From contig JADJVM010000003.1 of NCBI GenBank assembly GCA_016710595.1, positions 186,001-250,000 on the forward strand: a stretch of DNA of 64,000 nt. The letters are read 5' to 3'. Below the pieces are notes generated by a model. It worked only from the letters and a program-made list of their open reading frames with translations, searched no databases and was not told the DNA's origin. This stretch comes from Niastella sp. GTDB taxonomy: Bacteria; Bacteroidota; Bacteroidia; Chitinophagales; Chitinophagaceae. Position numbers and translations under genes: made by a program. Shown one piece after another: positions 33,735 to 42,952 of this stretch (positions are counted from its first letter, which is position 1; each line of letters begins with the position of its first letter).

Positions 33735-34214
33735 ATGAGTAAACTACATTTCACCACCAAACATGCCAATGCGGCTACCGTACAGCGTAACTGGTACGTT
33801 GTGGACGGTACTAATCAAACCGTAGGCCGGATGTGCGCAAAAATCGCATCGGTTCTTAGAGGTAAGAACAAGGCCTATTATACCCCACACGTTGACTGCG
33901 GCGACTTCGTAATTGTTATCAATGCTGATAAAATTGTTTTCAGCGGTAATAAATTAGAAGAGAAAAAATATCTCACATTTAGCGGGTACCCCGGCGGACA
34001 AAGGGCCGAAACAGCTAAAAATATGATGAAGCGCAAACCCGAAGCTGTAATTGAAAGAGCGGTAAAAGGAATGTTGCCTAAAAACAGGCTGGGACGCCAG
34101 ATGTACAAAAAACTATTTGTATATGCCGGAGCAGAACATCAACATGCTGCTCAAAAACCAACTGAATTAACTTTTACAAAAATTACACCTGCCACATCAG
34201 GTAGCAAAAAATAA
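33735..34214 (+). CDS. rplM: 50S ribosomal protein L13
   Basis: 159 residues. WYVVDGTNQTVGRMCAKIAS, DCGDFVIVINADK, FSGYPGG and GMLPKNRLGRQMYKKLFVYAG are diagnostic of L13. The C-terminus is slightly extended (about 10 residues, basic), as in other Bacteroidota. First gene of rplM-rpsI-rpsB-tsf. Confidence 0.98.
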   Translation: MSKLHFTTKHANAATVQRNWYVVDGTNQTVGRMCAKIASVLRGKNKAYYTPHVDCGDFVIVINADKIVFSGNKLEEKKYLTFSGYPGGQRAETAKNMMKRKPEAVIERAVKGMLPKNRLGRQMYKKLFVYAGAEHQHAAQKPTELTFTKITPATSGSKK

Positions 34215-34221
34215 AATATAA

Positions 34222-34611
34222 ATGGAAAAGCAAAAAAACGCTGTAGGGCGTAGAAAAGAAGCCGTTACCCGTGTTTTCCTGAGCCGTGGCGAAGGAGCGA
34301 TTACAATTAATGGCAAAGATTATAAAGCCTATTTTCCTTTGGTTTACCTGCAAAACCAGGTAGAAGCGCCACTTAAAACAACAGAAACGATTGGCAAATT
34401 TGATGTAGTGGTAAATGCAACCGGTGGTGGTGTAAAAGGCCAGGCAGAAGCTACCAAATTGGGTATTTCCCGTGCATTATTAGAAGTAAGCCCCGATTAT
34501 CGCCCCGCATTAAAAGCAGCCGGTCTATTAAAACGTGACCCACGTGCAGTAGAACGTAAAAAACCAGGCCGCAAAAAAGCTAGAAAAAGCTTCCAGTTCT
34601 CAAAACGTTAA
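34222..34611 (+). CDS. rpsI: 30S ribosomal protein S9
   Basis: 129 residues. GRRKEAVTRVFLSRGEGAI and the RVERKKPGRKKARKSFQFSKR-like basic tail (KKPGRKKARKSFQFSKR), reaching the decoding site, are typical. It starts 8 nt after rplM, the usual L13-S9 pair. Confidence 0.98.
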   Translation: MEKQKNAVGRRKEAVTRVFLSRGEGAITINGKDYKAYFPLVYLQNQVEAPLKTTETIGKFDVVVNATGGGVKGQAEATKLGISRALLEVSPDYRPALKAAGLLKRDPRAVERKKPGRKKARKSFQFSKR

Positions 34612-34692
34612 TCGCATTTTTTTACGGTTGGTATTTGCCCTCTTCGGCAGTATCAAACTAAAGAAAACAAACAAATTATTATAATAAATACA

Positions 34693-35574
34693 ATGGAAAA
34701 TAATACATCCTTACAACAGCAACTTTTAGAAGCAGGCGTTCACTTCGGTCATTTAAAAAAGAAATGGAACCCCAAAATGCTTCCTTACATTTTTGCTGAA
34801 AAGAAAGGCATACACATTATTGATCTTAACAAAACGGTTGAAGGTTTGCAGGAAGCTGCAGCGGCTATGAAAGCCATTGCCCGCAGTGGTAAAAAAATAA
34901 TGTTTGTTGCCACAAAAAAACAAGCTAAGGAAATTGTAATGGAATGTGCACAAAAGGTAAACATGCCTTATGCTACAGAACGTTGGCTGGGGGGTATGCT
35001 TACCAACTTTAACACGGTTCGTAAAAGTGTAAAGAAAATGCAAAGCATTGAAAAAATGCTGAACGATGGTAGTGCTGAAAGCCTGAACAAAAAAGAAAAA
35101 TTAACACTGAGCCGTGAAAAAGAAAAGATGGAAAAAGTATTGGGCGGTATTGCTCAAATAAGCCGTGTACCGGCAGCCCTTTTCTTAGTTGATATTGGCC
35201 ACGAACATATTGCTTTAGCAGAAGCACGCCGCCTGGGCATCAACACTTTTGGTATGGTGGATACCAATTGCGATCCCAATAAAGTGGATTATGCAATCCC
35301 ATCTAACGATGATGCTACTAAATCTATCGCCATTATTGCGAATTACATTACGGCCGCCATTGCAGAAGGATTGCAAGAACGCCAAAGCAGTAAAGAGGAA
35401 GAAGAACAACACGATGCAGAAGAAAGTGCAGAAGCCAAAGCAGCTCGTTTTGAACAAAAACAATTAGACGCAGAAGAAAAAGGGAAACGCAGCCGTGCCG
35501 GCGCACCTGCTGGCGCACCCCGCCGCCGCATCAGCGGACCGGGCCAGGGCGGAAGAAAGCCTGCCGGTAAATAG
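34693..35574 (+). CDS. rpsB: 30S ribosomal protein S2
   Basis: 293 residues. LLEAGVHFGHLKKKWNPKM, TERWLGGMLTNFNTV and HIALAEARRLGINTFGMVDTN identify S2. After about residue 235 comes a long tail, first acidic (EEEEQHDAEESAEAKAA) and then Arg/Gly/Pro-rich (RRRISGPGQGG), longer than in E. coli S2 and usual in Chitinophagaceae. The 81-nt gap after rpsI contains a small TGCC/GGCA hairpin (34636-34649). Confidence 0.98.
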   Translation: MENNTSLQQQLLEAGVHFGHLKKKWNPKMLPYIFAEKKGIHIIDLNKTVEGLQEAAAAMKAIARSGKKIMFVATKKQAKEIVMECAQKVNMPYATERWLGGMLTNFNTVRKSVKKMQSIEKMLNDGSAESLNKKEKLTLSREKEKMEKVLGGIAQISRVPAALFLVDIGHEHIALAEARRLGINTFGMVDTNCDPNKVDYAIPSNDDATKSIAIIANYITAAIAEGLQERQSSKEEEEQHDAEESAEAKAARFEQKQLDAEEKGKRSRAGAPAGAPRRRISGPGQGGRKPAGK

Positions 35575-35584
35575 GGATTTAAGT

Positions 35585-35674
35585 ATGAGCCGACCTTCAG
35601 TTGCCAAACCAGGCATCGTTGCGTCGCACACTTGTACTACATATCCTTATGCAGCAAATGAAATGAATTTTTAA
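35585..35674 (+). other. 29-codon ORF / possible dispersed element between rpsB and tsf
   Basis: An ATG at 35585 opens MSRPSVAKPGIVASHTCTT and ends at TAA 35672-35674. Its base composition is more GC-rich than typical spacers here and it starts 10 nt after rpsB. It could be a small leader peptide or part of a repeated intergenic element; I have no family match. Confidence 0.25.
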
Positions 35675-35705
35675 AATACCCATCAGGGTTTATAATATTA
35701 ATACA

Positions 35706-36530
35706 ATGAGTGTAACAATAACCGCAGCAGAAATAAACAAACTGCGCCAGGCAACAGGCGCTGGTATGATGGACTGCCGCAAAGCATTAACAGAAAGTAA
35801 TGGTGATTTTGAAGCAGCAATTGATTGGCTACGTAAACAAGGCCAAAAAGTAGCTGCCAAACGTAGCGACCGTGAAGCAAAAGAAGGTGTAATCATTGCA
35901 CAAACAACTGCCGACAAAAAAACCGGTATCGTACTCTGTGTAAGTTGTGAAACTGACTTCGTAAGTAAAAACGCAGACTTTATCGCTTTTACGCAAAGCA
36001 TTGCTGATGCCGCTATTGCTAACAATGTAAAATCAGTAGAAGAATTAAATGAAGTAGCAATCAATGGCTCTAAGGTAACAGATATGATCAATGATAAACT
36101 GGCGGCTATAGGAGAAAAAATAGCCATTTCCCGTTTTGAGAGAGTAGAAGCGCCGTATGTGGCAAGTTATATACATGGCGCATACAGAATGGGCGTATTG
36201 GTAGGGCTTACAGCCGAAGCAGAAAATGCAGGAAAAGATGTAGCCATGCAAATTGCAGCGATGAACCCATTAGCGGTTGATGAATCATCTATTCCGGCAG
36301 ATGTAATTGAAAGAGAAAAAAACATCGCCATCGAAGTTGTAAAAGCTGAAGGAAAACCCGCAGAAATGGCTGAAAAAATTGCCATGGGTAAACTCAATAA
36401 GTTTTTTAAAGAAAACACTTTATTGGCCCAGGCATTTGTAAAAGACAATAACCAATCGGTAGGTGATTACTTAAAAACTGTAGCGCCCGATTTAAAAGTT
36501 ACAGCATTTAAGAGAGTCGCATTAGGATAA
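35706..36530 (+). CDS. tsf: Elongation factor Ts
   Basis: 274 residues. The N-terminal UBA-like TAAEINKLRQATGAGMMDCRKAL is diagnostic, followed by CETDFVSKNADF and two core subdomains to LKVTAFKRVALG. It recycles EF-Tu-GDP to EF-Tu-GTP. A strong terminator follows, and pyrH, often the next gene in other bacteria, is 19 kb away. Confidence 0.98.
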   Translation: MSVTITAAEINKLRQATGAGMMDCRKALTESNGDFEAAIDWLRKQGQKVAAKRSDREAKEGVIIAQTTADKKTGIVLCVSCETDFVSKNADFIAFTQSIADAAIANNVKSVEELNEVAINGSKVTDMINDKLAAIGEKIAISRFERVEAPYVASYIHGAYRMGVLVGLTAEAENAGKDVAMQIAAMNPLAVDESSIPADVIEREKNIAIEVVKAEGKPAEMAEKIAMGKLNKFFKENTLLAQAFVKDNNQSVGDYLKTVAPDLKVTAFKRVALG

Positions 36531-36553
36531 AAATTTAACATACGTTTTTTATG

Positions 36554-36586
36554 CAACCTTATAATTGATTTTATAAGGTTGTTTTT
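36554..36586 (+). terminator. Intrinsic terminator after tsf
   Basis: CAACCTTATAA / TTATAAGGTTG perfect 11-bp stem, 6-nt loop, 5-T run; ends the ribosomal operon. Confidence 0.92.
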
Positions 36587-37078
36587 ATTTACACCTCACA
36601 TAAGGAAAGTTATATCTTGCAGGTTGGTTTTCCCTTTCCCCTTTCCTGATGTAAATTCATAGTACGATTTCAAAGTTCAAGAAAATAAATAACCCCGGAA
36701 CATCAGCATTGCCATACATAAGAACTTCGCTTTTTAGTTTTATTAAAACAGAACATGCAAATTCGTCAGTTAGAGAGCTTTCACATGCTCACAATAACTG
36801 CTTTAATGCTTAGATGAATGTGATTGATAGTATGTATCATATTCAAGTCATGGATGAAAGAATTCCCAAGATCTATTTTGTAAAAAAAGAAGCAATAATA
36901 CCCTGCAGCGGCAAGGTATTATTGAAAGTGGTACTATTTATTTTTTATAAGGCTCTTCTTTATGCAGCAGCATTTCAATTTATAAGTAAAATTAAGAGGG
37001 TTAAAAATTATTCTAAAATTATTATGGCCAAAGAAATTTCTTTAATTATATTTCTTTTGAACATATTATTTTGTTTGT
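36587..37078. other. Gene-poor gap between tsf and the accessory block
   Basis: No convincing gene is visible. A 9-bp stem AATAATACC/GGTATTATT (36894-36902 with 36915-36923) is present. A plus-strand frame at 36814-37125 looks non-coding (see rejected items). Confidence 0.6.
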
Positions 37079-38581
37079 TTACTGTTTTACAATTTTCAGC
37101 AATTCATTGTTGCTCATTTTTATAAAATAAGTTCCGTTTACGTACTTACTTAAAGTAACCTGCTGGCTGGATGCTGTGATTTTTATATTTTCTAATATCC
37201 TGCCATTCACATCATATACAACGGCTATAGTACCTACCAGTGTATTATCAGCAACCAGTATGGTTATTGATCCAGGTGTAGGATTGGGATAAACAATGGT
37301 ATGGTTACTTTTAGTTTCAATATACCTTAAGCTTACAATATTGCTGTATTTGAAATTTCCGTTTAGATCAATTTGTTTTAAACGGTAAAACATGAACTCG
37401 CTGTTAAGCCTGTCGATATCATGATCAGTATATTGATATATATTTGTCTGGCCACTATTGCCGGCAGTGGTTACCATTCCTATCCGGCTAAAATCTATTC
37501 CATTCAAGCTACGTTCCACGTCAAATTGTTTGCTGTTTTGTTCATTGGCAGTTGCCCAGTCAAGTATATTATCTTTTGCAACAGTTTTGCCCCTGAAGTA
37601 GAGCCAGGTTACCGGCAATGCCACACCTACATAGATACATTGCACTTCACCAAGCCTGAGTGTTTCTTTATTGCCCACCTTGTCTGTGGCCAATACAAAG
37701 AAGCAATAATTGGAATTGGGAGGCAAACTTAACGTAGTATCATTACGCCTGGTCTTTGGTATGAATACATCATAATTTACCTGGTCTGTGGATACATAAA
37801 TTGTATAATAATCTATTCCACTACCACCTGCGTCATCCGTTCCGGTCCAGCTAAGTGTGATTGGGTTGGTACTGTTAGATGGTAAGTTATTTATGTGACT
37901 GGTAGGTGCAAATGCATCAATAGTGTTTGTATGTATATTGGTGGGTATGGTATCGTTGCCATCAAATACAATGGAAGCCCTTGCGCCAATGGTATCTAGG
38001 GTTATGGCAGTTTGTTTTGGTTTAATGTTGAAGTTTACAAAGGCATGTCCAGCATTGCCTTTGGCGCTATCCTGCAAAAATAAAAATCCTTTTAATGGAT
38101 CGGATGGCGGCAGTAAAGTAACCGGATCAATGGATTGAAATTCCCAAAAAGCCTGGTTGCTAACCTGGTCGTATCCCGCAGTGATGTCAACATATAAACC
38201 CATTGAATCTCTGCAATCCAGCCGCTGGTAATAAGAGGCTATACTGTTTGGCACGGCAAATGTTTGGTTATTAAAACCAAAACTGCCCAACTGAAAACTG
38301 GTAGCGTCTTCTTTAGGTTCAATAGGTGAAGTGATGCGTACAAATTTTGCAGGTGCACTGGCAGATTTATCGTTTTCGTACAGGATGGTATATGGTAACC
38401 TGTCATTAACACTTACCCAATGTTTGGGTTGTACACCATCGGGGCCGATGATTTCATTGGGATCTCTGGATTGAAGGAACTCTATCAGCCAATCTAAAAA
38501 AAGATTGGAAAGGTTTTTTCTTTTGCGTACCGCCGGTGTTGGTGTTTTGAGGGCAGTTATGCCTTGTGGTTGTTGTTGGAA
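37079..38581 (-). pseudogene. Orphan C-terminal T9SS tail of a giant surface protein
   Basis: An open frame of 500 codons without a start. TGA lies at 38582-38584, and the first plausible Met is deep inside a domain. It reads FLDWLIEFLQSRDPNEIIGPDG, a long strand-rich module with QLGSFGFNNQTF and LDCRDSMGLYVDIT, an FN3-like domain (LSWTGTDDAGGSGIDYYTIYV), an LDWATANEQNSKQFDVERS module, and a type A T9SS sorting domain (YPNPTPGSITI, YVNGTYFIKMSN). Such modules normally end a larger secreted protein. It lies just past the RHS gene, but its module order fits the CARDB protein upstream better; see findings. Confidence 0.75.
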
Positions 38582-38605
38582 TCAGGATGGGATGTAGCCT
38601 TGGAG

Positions 38606-39682
38606 TTAACCCCCTGTCAATTCTGCCACGAATGTCCAAATATAAAGCTGCCCTGTTGTTCTTTTTACAAGACGGAGTTCACCATCCATATATTTGTATT
38701 CATCGCCCTGCGAATTAAGAAAATCGTATTGTACCTTCAAATCACGGTCATAAATTCCCTGTTCCTGCCCCCTTGCATAATTATCAGCAGGCGAAGTAAT
38801 TATTTCCTGTTCTACTAATCCCTTTCCTGTATATTTTACAGCAAATTTATCTGCAGCAAGATATGCGCCTGTGGCGCTTGCTACCATAGCTGCTCCTGCA
38901 ATTGCTTCAGGTGCAAAAATAGCCGCTACTGTTCCTTCCGCAATACCAGTAGCTCCTAAAGCATTTAAAGCCGCAGGCAGACCAGCCAATAAACCTGTAG
39001 TTTTTGCACCTAAGTTTAGTTCTGCTCTGTAATTCTGCATCTCAGAATTATTTTTCCAGTTATTATTGATATTAGTATACTCGGCTGCAAAATCATGTGT
39101 GTTCGAAATTACATCGGTAGCTAATTTAAGTGTACTTCCTATTGCTTTGTTAAACTCATCTTTTAAATATTTGCCATAATCTTTATGCGCTTTGTTGGCT
39201 TTATCCAGCCAGTTTTTTGCATCCTTATAGCCATCATCTTTTTGTTTTCCATTTTTATTTCCCGATTGGTTACAGGGATTTTCCTCCAAACCCAAAATAT
39301 CAATCCCATTCGCAGGGTTATTACCTACATACTGATACATGCCCATTCCATCAGCATAACCAATGGGATCACGCTGGTTAAAGGTACCGGTGCCGGGCGA
39401 GTAGTTCCTGAAATGAAAACGGTAGCTGTTGGTTGCACTATCGTACTCCTGCCCGGTAAAACCAATGCGGTTACCGGCTATGGAAGATGTAATCAGATTA
39501 TTTGAGCCATCATAAATGCTGGGTTTTCCATACGCATCGTATCGATAGCTTTCTGTTAAGTTGCCGCTGCTGTTGGTAATGGCTTCTACAGAATTCATTT
39601 CGTTCTGGTGATAATAATAAGGCGTGCCGGTTTTTTCGTTCAACACCGGCGAAAGAAAATTACTGAAAACGGTGCGGTTCAA
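38606..39682 (-). pseudogene. RHS gene fragment 6: core and variable C-terminus
   Basis: 358 codons with the end of the YD region, the RHS core ending YVGNNPANGIDILG, then a variable region. That region has a charged helical part (KNWLDKANKAHKDYGKYL), an Ala/Gly-rich hydrophobic stretch (GLLAGLPAALNALGATG) and a final strand-rich piece ending VAELTGG. The layout is that of a polymorphic-toxin tip, but no toxin family was recognised. Confidence 0.75.
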
Positions 39683-40089
39683 TAAATTATTATTGGCACC
39701 GTTTCTTTCTTCAATTTGTGCCAGGCCGCTGTAGGTATATTTAAAGGAAGCACTGTTTATATTTTTTGTACCCGTCGCCCCAGGGCATCGTATTTATAAG
39801 TAAGCACATTGCTTACCGATGAGGAATCTTTTAAAGCCTACCTTCAGCATCATAGGTTTTATAAAAAATACCATCATAGGTAAGGTTGCCATTGTTGTCG
39901 TAGGTAAAATTTATATTCTGTATGCCGTTGTTGCTGTTGGTTAGCTGGTTAATGATATTGTGTGTATAAGGTGTTGGTGCCATTCAGGTTGGCACTGGTC
40001 CTGTGCCTACAGCATCATAACTGTACGTGTTTTGTATGGTGGGGGAACCTATCGGCCCTCTTTTATAATTGGTAAGCCGTTGGCCATTA

Positions 40090-40861
40090 TCATATACAAA
40101 CTGCTCCTGATAAGGATGTATTATTAAGCCGGTTAATAGCCGTTTTATTCCTTTCATTATCGTAAGTAAAAGTTGTGTTCTGTATGCTGCCGCCTGCGGT
40201 GGAAATACTGCTTAGGCGGTTTGCAAAATCGTACTGCATGTTAGTGCTTACCCCGTTTGCAAAATTTTTGGCAGTTACCTGGTTGGCATTATTGTATTGG
40301 TAACTTACAACAGTGCTGTTGTTTTTTGCAATGCTGGTCAACCGATTTCTTGGGTCAAAATTTTTTGTAATTACCGTACTGTCAGGATAAATCGTGGTTT
40401 GTGTACGGCCTGCAATATTGTAATTGTAGCTTGTGGTGCTGCCATCATAAGTTTCGGAGCTTATCCTGTTAAGTGCATCATAAGTTATGGCAACGGTTCC
40501 GTTATTGTTTGTGGCAGATACAATACGGTTAATGGCATCGTACCCATAAGTAAAAATAATGCCGCCAGGCAATGTTTTGGCAATAATCCTGTTTGCAGAA
40601 TCGTATTGGTAAATAATGGTAGAGCCATCTGTTAACCGCTTGGAAATGACGTTGCTTTTTTTTATCGTAGCCATACTGCATGTACTTTCCATCGGGATAA
40701 GTGGTTGTTTTTACACGGTTCAGGCTATCGTAGGTGTAAACGGTAATATTATTGTTCTGGTCCTTTGCCTGGATGATGTTTCCTGCGGCATCGTACACAA
40801 CAGCAATTACAAAACCATTGTTATCGGTATAAGATTTTACCCGGTTGCTGCTGTCGTACAC
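40090..40861 (-). pseudogene. RHS gene fragment 5: YD repeats in two overlapping frames
   Basis: Frames 40529-40861 and 40090-40692 carry VYDAAGNIIQAKDQNNNI, YTYDSLNRVKTT, YGYDAINRIVSATNNNGT and YNYNIAGRTQTTIYPDS. The change of frame lies near 40660-40690 in a run of A (plus-strand T). Confidence 0.75.
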
Positions 40862-40912
40862 ATAATTTTTGTAAAACCATTCATGTCGGTTATAGAGATG
40901 ATATTATCATTT

Positions 40913-41143
40913 TTATCGTAGGCAAATAAGTTGGTGAATCCCAGGGATCAGTAATTTTGTTATCCTGTCAAGACTGTCGTAAGTGGCCGTAGTTAATGCG
41001 CCTGTTCCATTGGTAACGGCGGTAACATTGTTGTTTTTGTCGTATGCGATGGTTGCTATTGTTCCGGTTATATCACTGATACCGGTAATCCTGTTGATAT
41101 TGTCGTAGGTATAATTCATTGTCTGGCCATTGGGCATTGTCAT
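40913..41143 (-). pseudogene. RHS gene fragment 4: YD repeats
   Basis: Reads MNYTYDNINRITGI (MNYTYD shown as NYTYDNINRITGISDITG) and IAYDKNNNVTAVTNGTG, bounded by frameshifts on both sides. Confidence 0.7.
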
Positions 41144-41171
41144 GGATGTGAGGTTGCCGTTGGCATCGTAA

Positions 41172-41369
41172 TCATACTGGCTGGTATTGGCCAGTGCATC
41201 CTTTTGTACTGCTGAGCCTGTTGCGGGTATCGTAAGTATAAGTTATTCCATTGCCCAATGCATTTTTAACACCAATAATATTATTCATGCCATCGTAACT
41301 CATTTCGGTTTTGTGGTTAAGCGGATCGGTAAATTTTACCAGCCGGTTTGATGCATCGTAATTCAACAA
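41172..41369 (-). pseudogene. RHS gene fragment 3: YD repeats
   Basis: Reads LNYDASNRLVKFTDPLNHKT and MSYDGMNNIIGVKNALGNGI. The interval 41370-41579 continues YD repeats in shifting frames (for example NITDPVSNAIQFSYDAEGNA). Confidence 0.7.
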
Positions 41370-41579
41370 ACTTGTTTCGTTGTTTTTATTGATGATGGAT
41401 ATGGCATTGCCTTCTGCATCATAACTAAACTGTATTGCATTACTTACAGGATCGGTAATGTTTTTTAACCGGTTTAAAATATGTACTGGGCGTTGGTTGT
41501 ATTGTTACGTGCATCTGTAAGGATAATAAATTGCCCCTTGCATCTGTAACCAATGCAGCGTGATAACCGTTGGGCCCCG

Positions 41580-42194
41580 TTACTGAAGCCGGGTTACCAA
41601 ATGCATCATAACTGTAAGTATAAACATTTCTTTGGGGTCGGTGCTGCTGATGATATCTCCGTTTATATTATAAGTGGCAAGATAAATATTATTGCCAGGC
41701 TCCGTTAGCTTTATAAGATTACCGGTTGTATTATACTGCATGGTATAAACATTTCCTTTGGGATCGGTGGCACTTGTAACCTGGTTAAAATCGGATGAAT
41801 AAGTGTACGTGGTTGTTTGATTCAATGGGTCATTCATGGTGAGCATGTTACCGGTTGCATCATAGGTATAATTATATACCTGCCCATTGGCATCTGTTTC
41901 TTTTATTTTATTTCCGTTGGCATCAAACTCAAAATTTAAATTGTAGCCGCAGCAGTTACCCGTAATGGAATTTACCCAGGCAAGTGTTCCCACTTGCTGA
42001 TAGTGGTAATTTGTTACCTGGTTGCCTGTTGCCAAATGGTCAGTTACCACCGTAACATTAGTACTGGTATCGTACGAAAAACTTACTCTTTTATTACATC
42101 CTATCAGTTCGCTGGTACTAAAATCGGGGTAGTAAATAATATCAACGCTGTTGTTGTTTTTATCAGTAATGGCTTTCATGGGGCCGTTTACCAT
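41580..42194 (-). pseudogene. RHS gene fragment 2: YD repeats
   Basis: Reads FEFDANGNKIKETDANGQVY, YTYDATGNMLTMNDPLNQTT and similar YD units. It ends after a lost base near 41630. The neighbouring repeat at about 41745 reads TTTCCTTTGGG where this copy reads TTTCTTTGGGG. Confidence 0.8.
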
Positions 42195-42928
42195 GTAAGC
42201 ATATTTGTTTTTCCGCCCAACGGATCGGTTACCTCTGCGAGGTTGCCACCAGCATCATACGTGTATGTGTATGTATGTGATGGAGCCACTATTGCATCAA
42301 CAAGGCTGATGAGTTTACCATTGGCATTGTAATTTAATGATATGGTTTGGCCTGCCGTGTTTGTAAGTGAAGTCAATAAACTATCGGTATAATTAAAGTT
42401 GATGAAATTGCCGTTGGGCTCCTGCAGCCGGGTAATTTTTTGATGGGTACTGTTGTCGAAATATAATTTTGTACCATCGGGCTCTCTCAATAAATATTTA
42501 TTGGGCTGGTATTGGGTAAGCGTATCAAAAAAACCTGCAGGAGTCTTAAAAGCACCGCCTGCAATTCCTTTGTAATAATCTTCCCGTCCGTCGCCCCAAA
42601 TGATTATCCTGCTTATCGAATCAATTTTATATCGTATGCCATAACCCAGGTTCCATCCGTTTCCAAAGCCAACATTTTCATCCTGGTTATAACTGTTGTA
42701 ATAAAAAGAAACACTGATGTCGAATCCCCGTGCAGGCACAAATACATCATTGCGTGGAATAAAAAGATTGCCGGTATGTGTATTTACTTCGGTACCCAAT
42801 GGCCCTATTTTATTGGGGGTATTTATGTTTTGTCCTATTGCTATAAACCGCAAGCAAATAAATACCATAAGCAGGCTAGCTGCTTTACATTTAATGTGGT
42901 TACCGTATTTTTTATGTAGCGAAATCAT
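42188..42928 (-). pseudogene. RHS gene fragment 1: signal peptide and DUF6531-like N-terminus
   Basis: 246 codons ending in an out-of-frame stop. It includes YNSYNQDENVGFGNGWNLGY, WGDGREDYYKG and first YD repeats. A missing base near 42203 (ACAAATATGC where ACAAATTATGC keeps frame) shifts it from NYAYMVNGPMK to a stop. Confidence 0.8.
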
Positions 42929-42952
42929 ATCTTATAAATTTTACAATGCTTT

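Larger units (their letters stand above)
38606..42928 (-). pseudogene. RHS/YD-repeat protein gene, broken by multiple frameshifts
   Basis: It starts cleanly at ATG 42928 with a signal-peptide-like segment (LLMVFICLRFIAIGQ) and a DUF6531-like domain (PLGTEVNTHTGNLF). About 20 YD repeats follow, then an RHS core (GFTGQEYDSATNSYRFHFRN, FNQRDPIGYADGMGMYQYVG). A variable C-terminal region of ~220 residues completes it. The reading frame shifts at least seven times (about 42203, 41630, 41545, 41480, 41150, 40880, 40690 and within 39683-40089). Intact RHS proteins are large secreted polymorphic toxins or adhesins. No immunity gene was recognised downstream. Confidence 0.88.

Noticed and set aside
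36814..37125. Plus-strand 103-codon frame before the T9SS tail
   Set aside because: It has an AT-driven composition (Phe/Leu/Ile/Lys), no promoter, no recognisable domain, and overlaps the end of the tail frame on the other strand.
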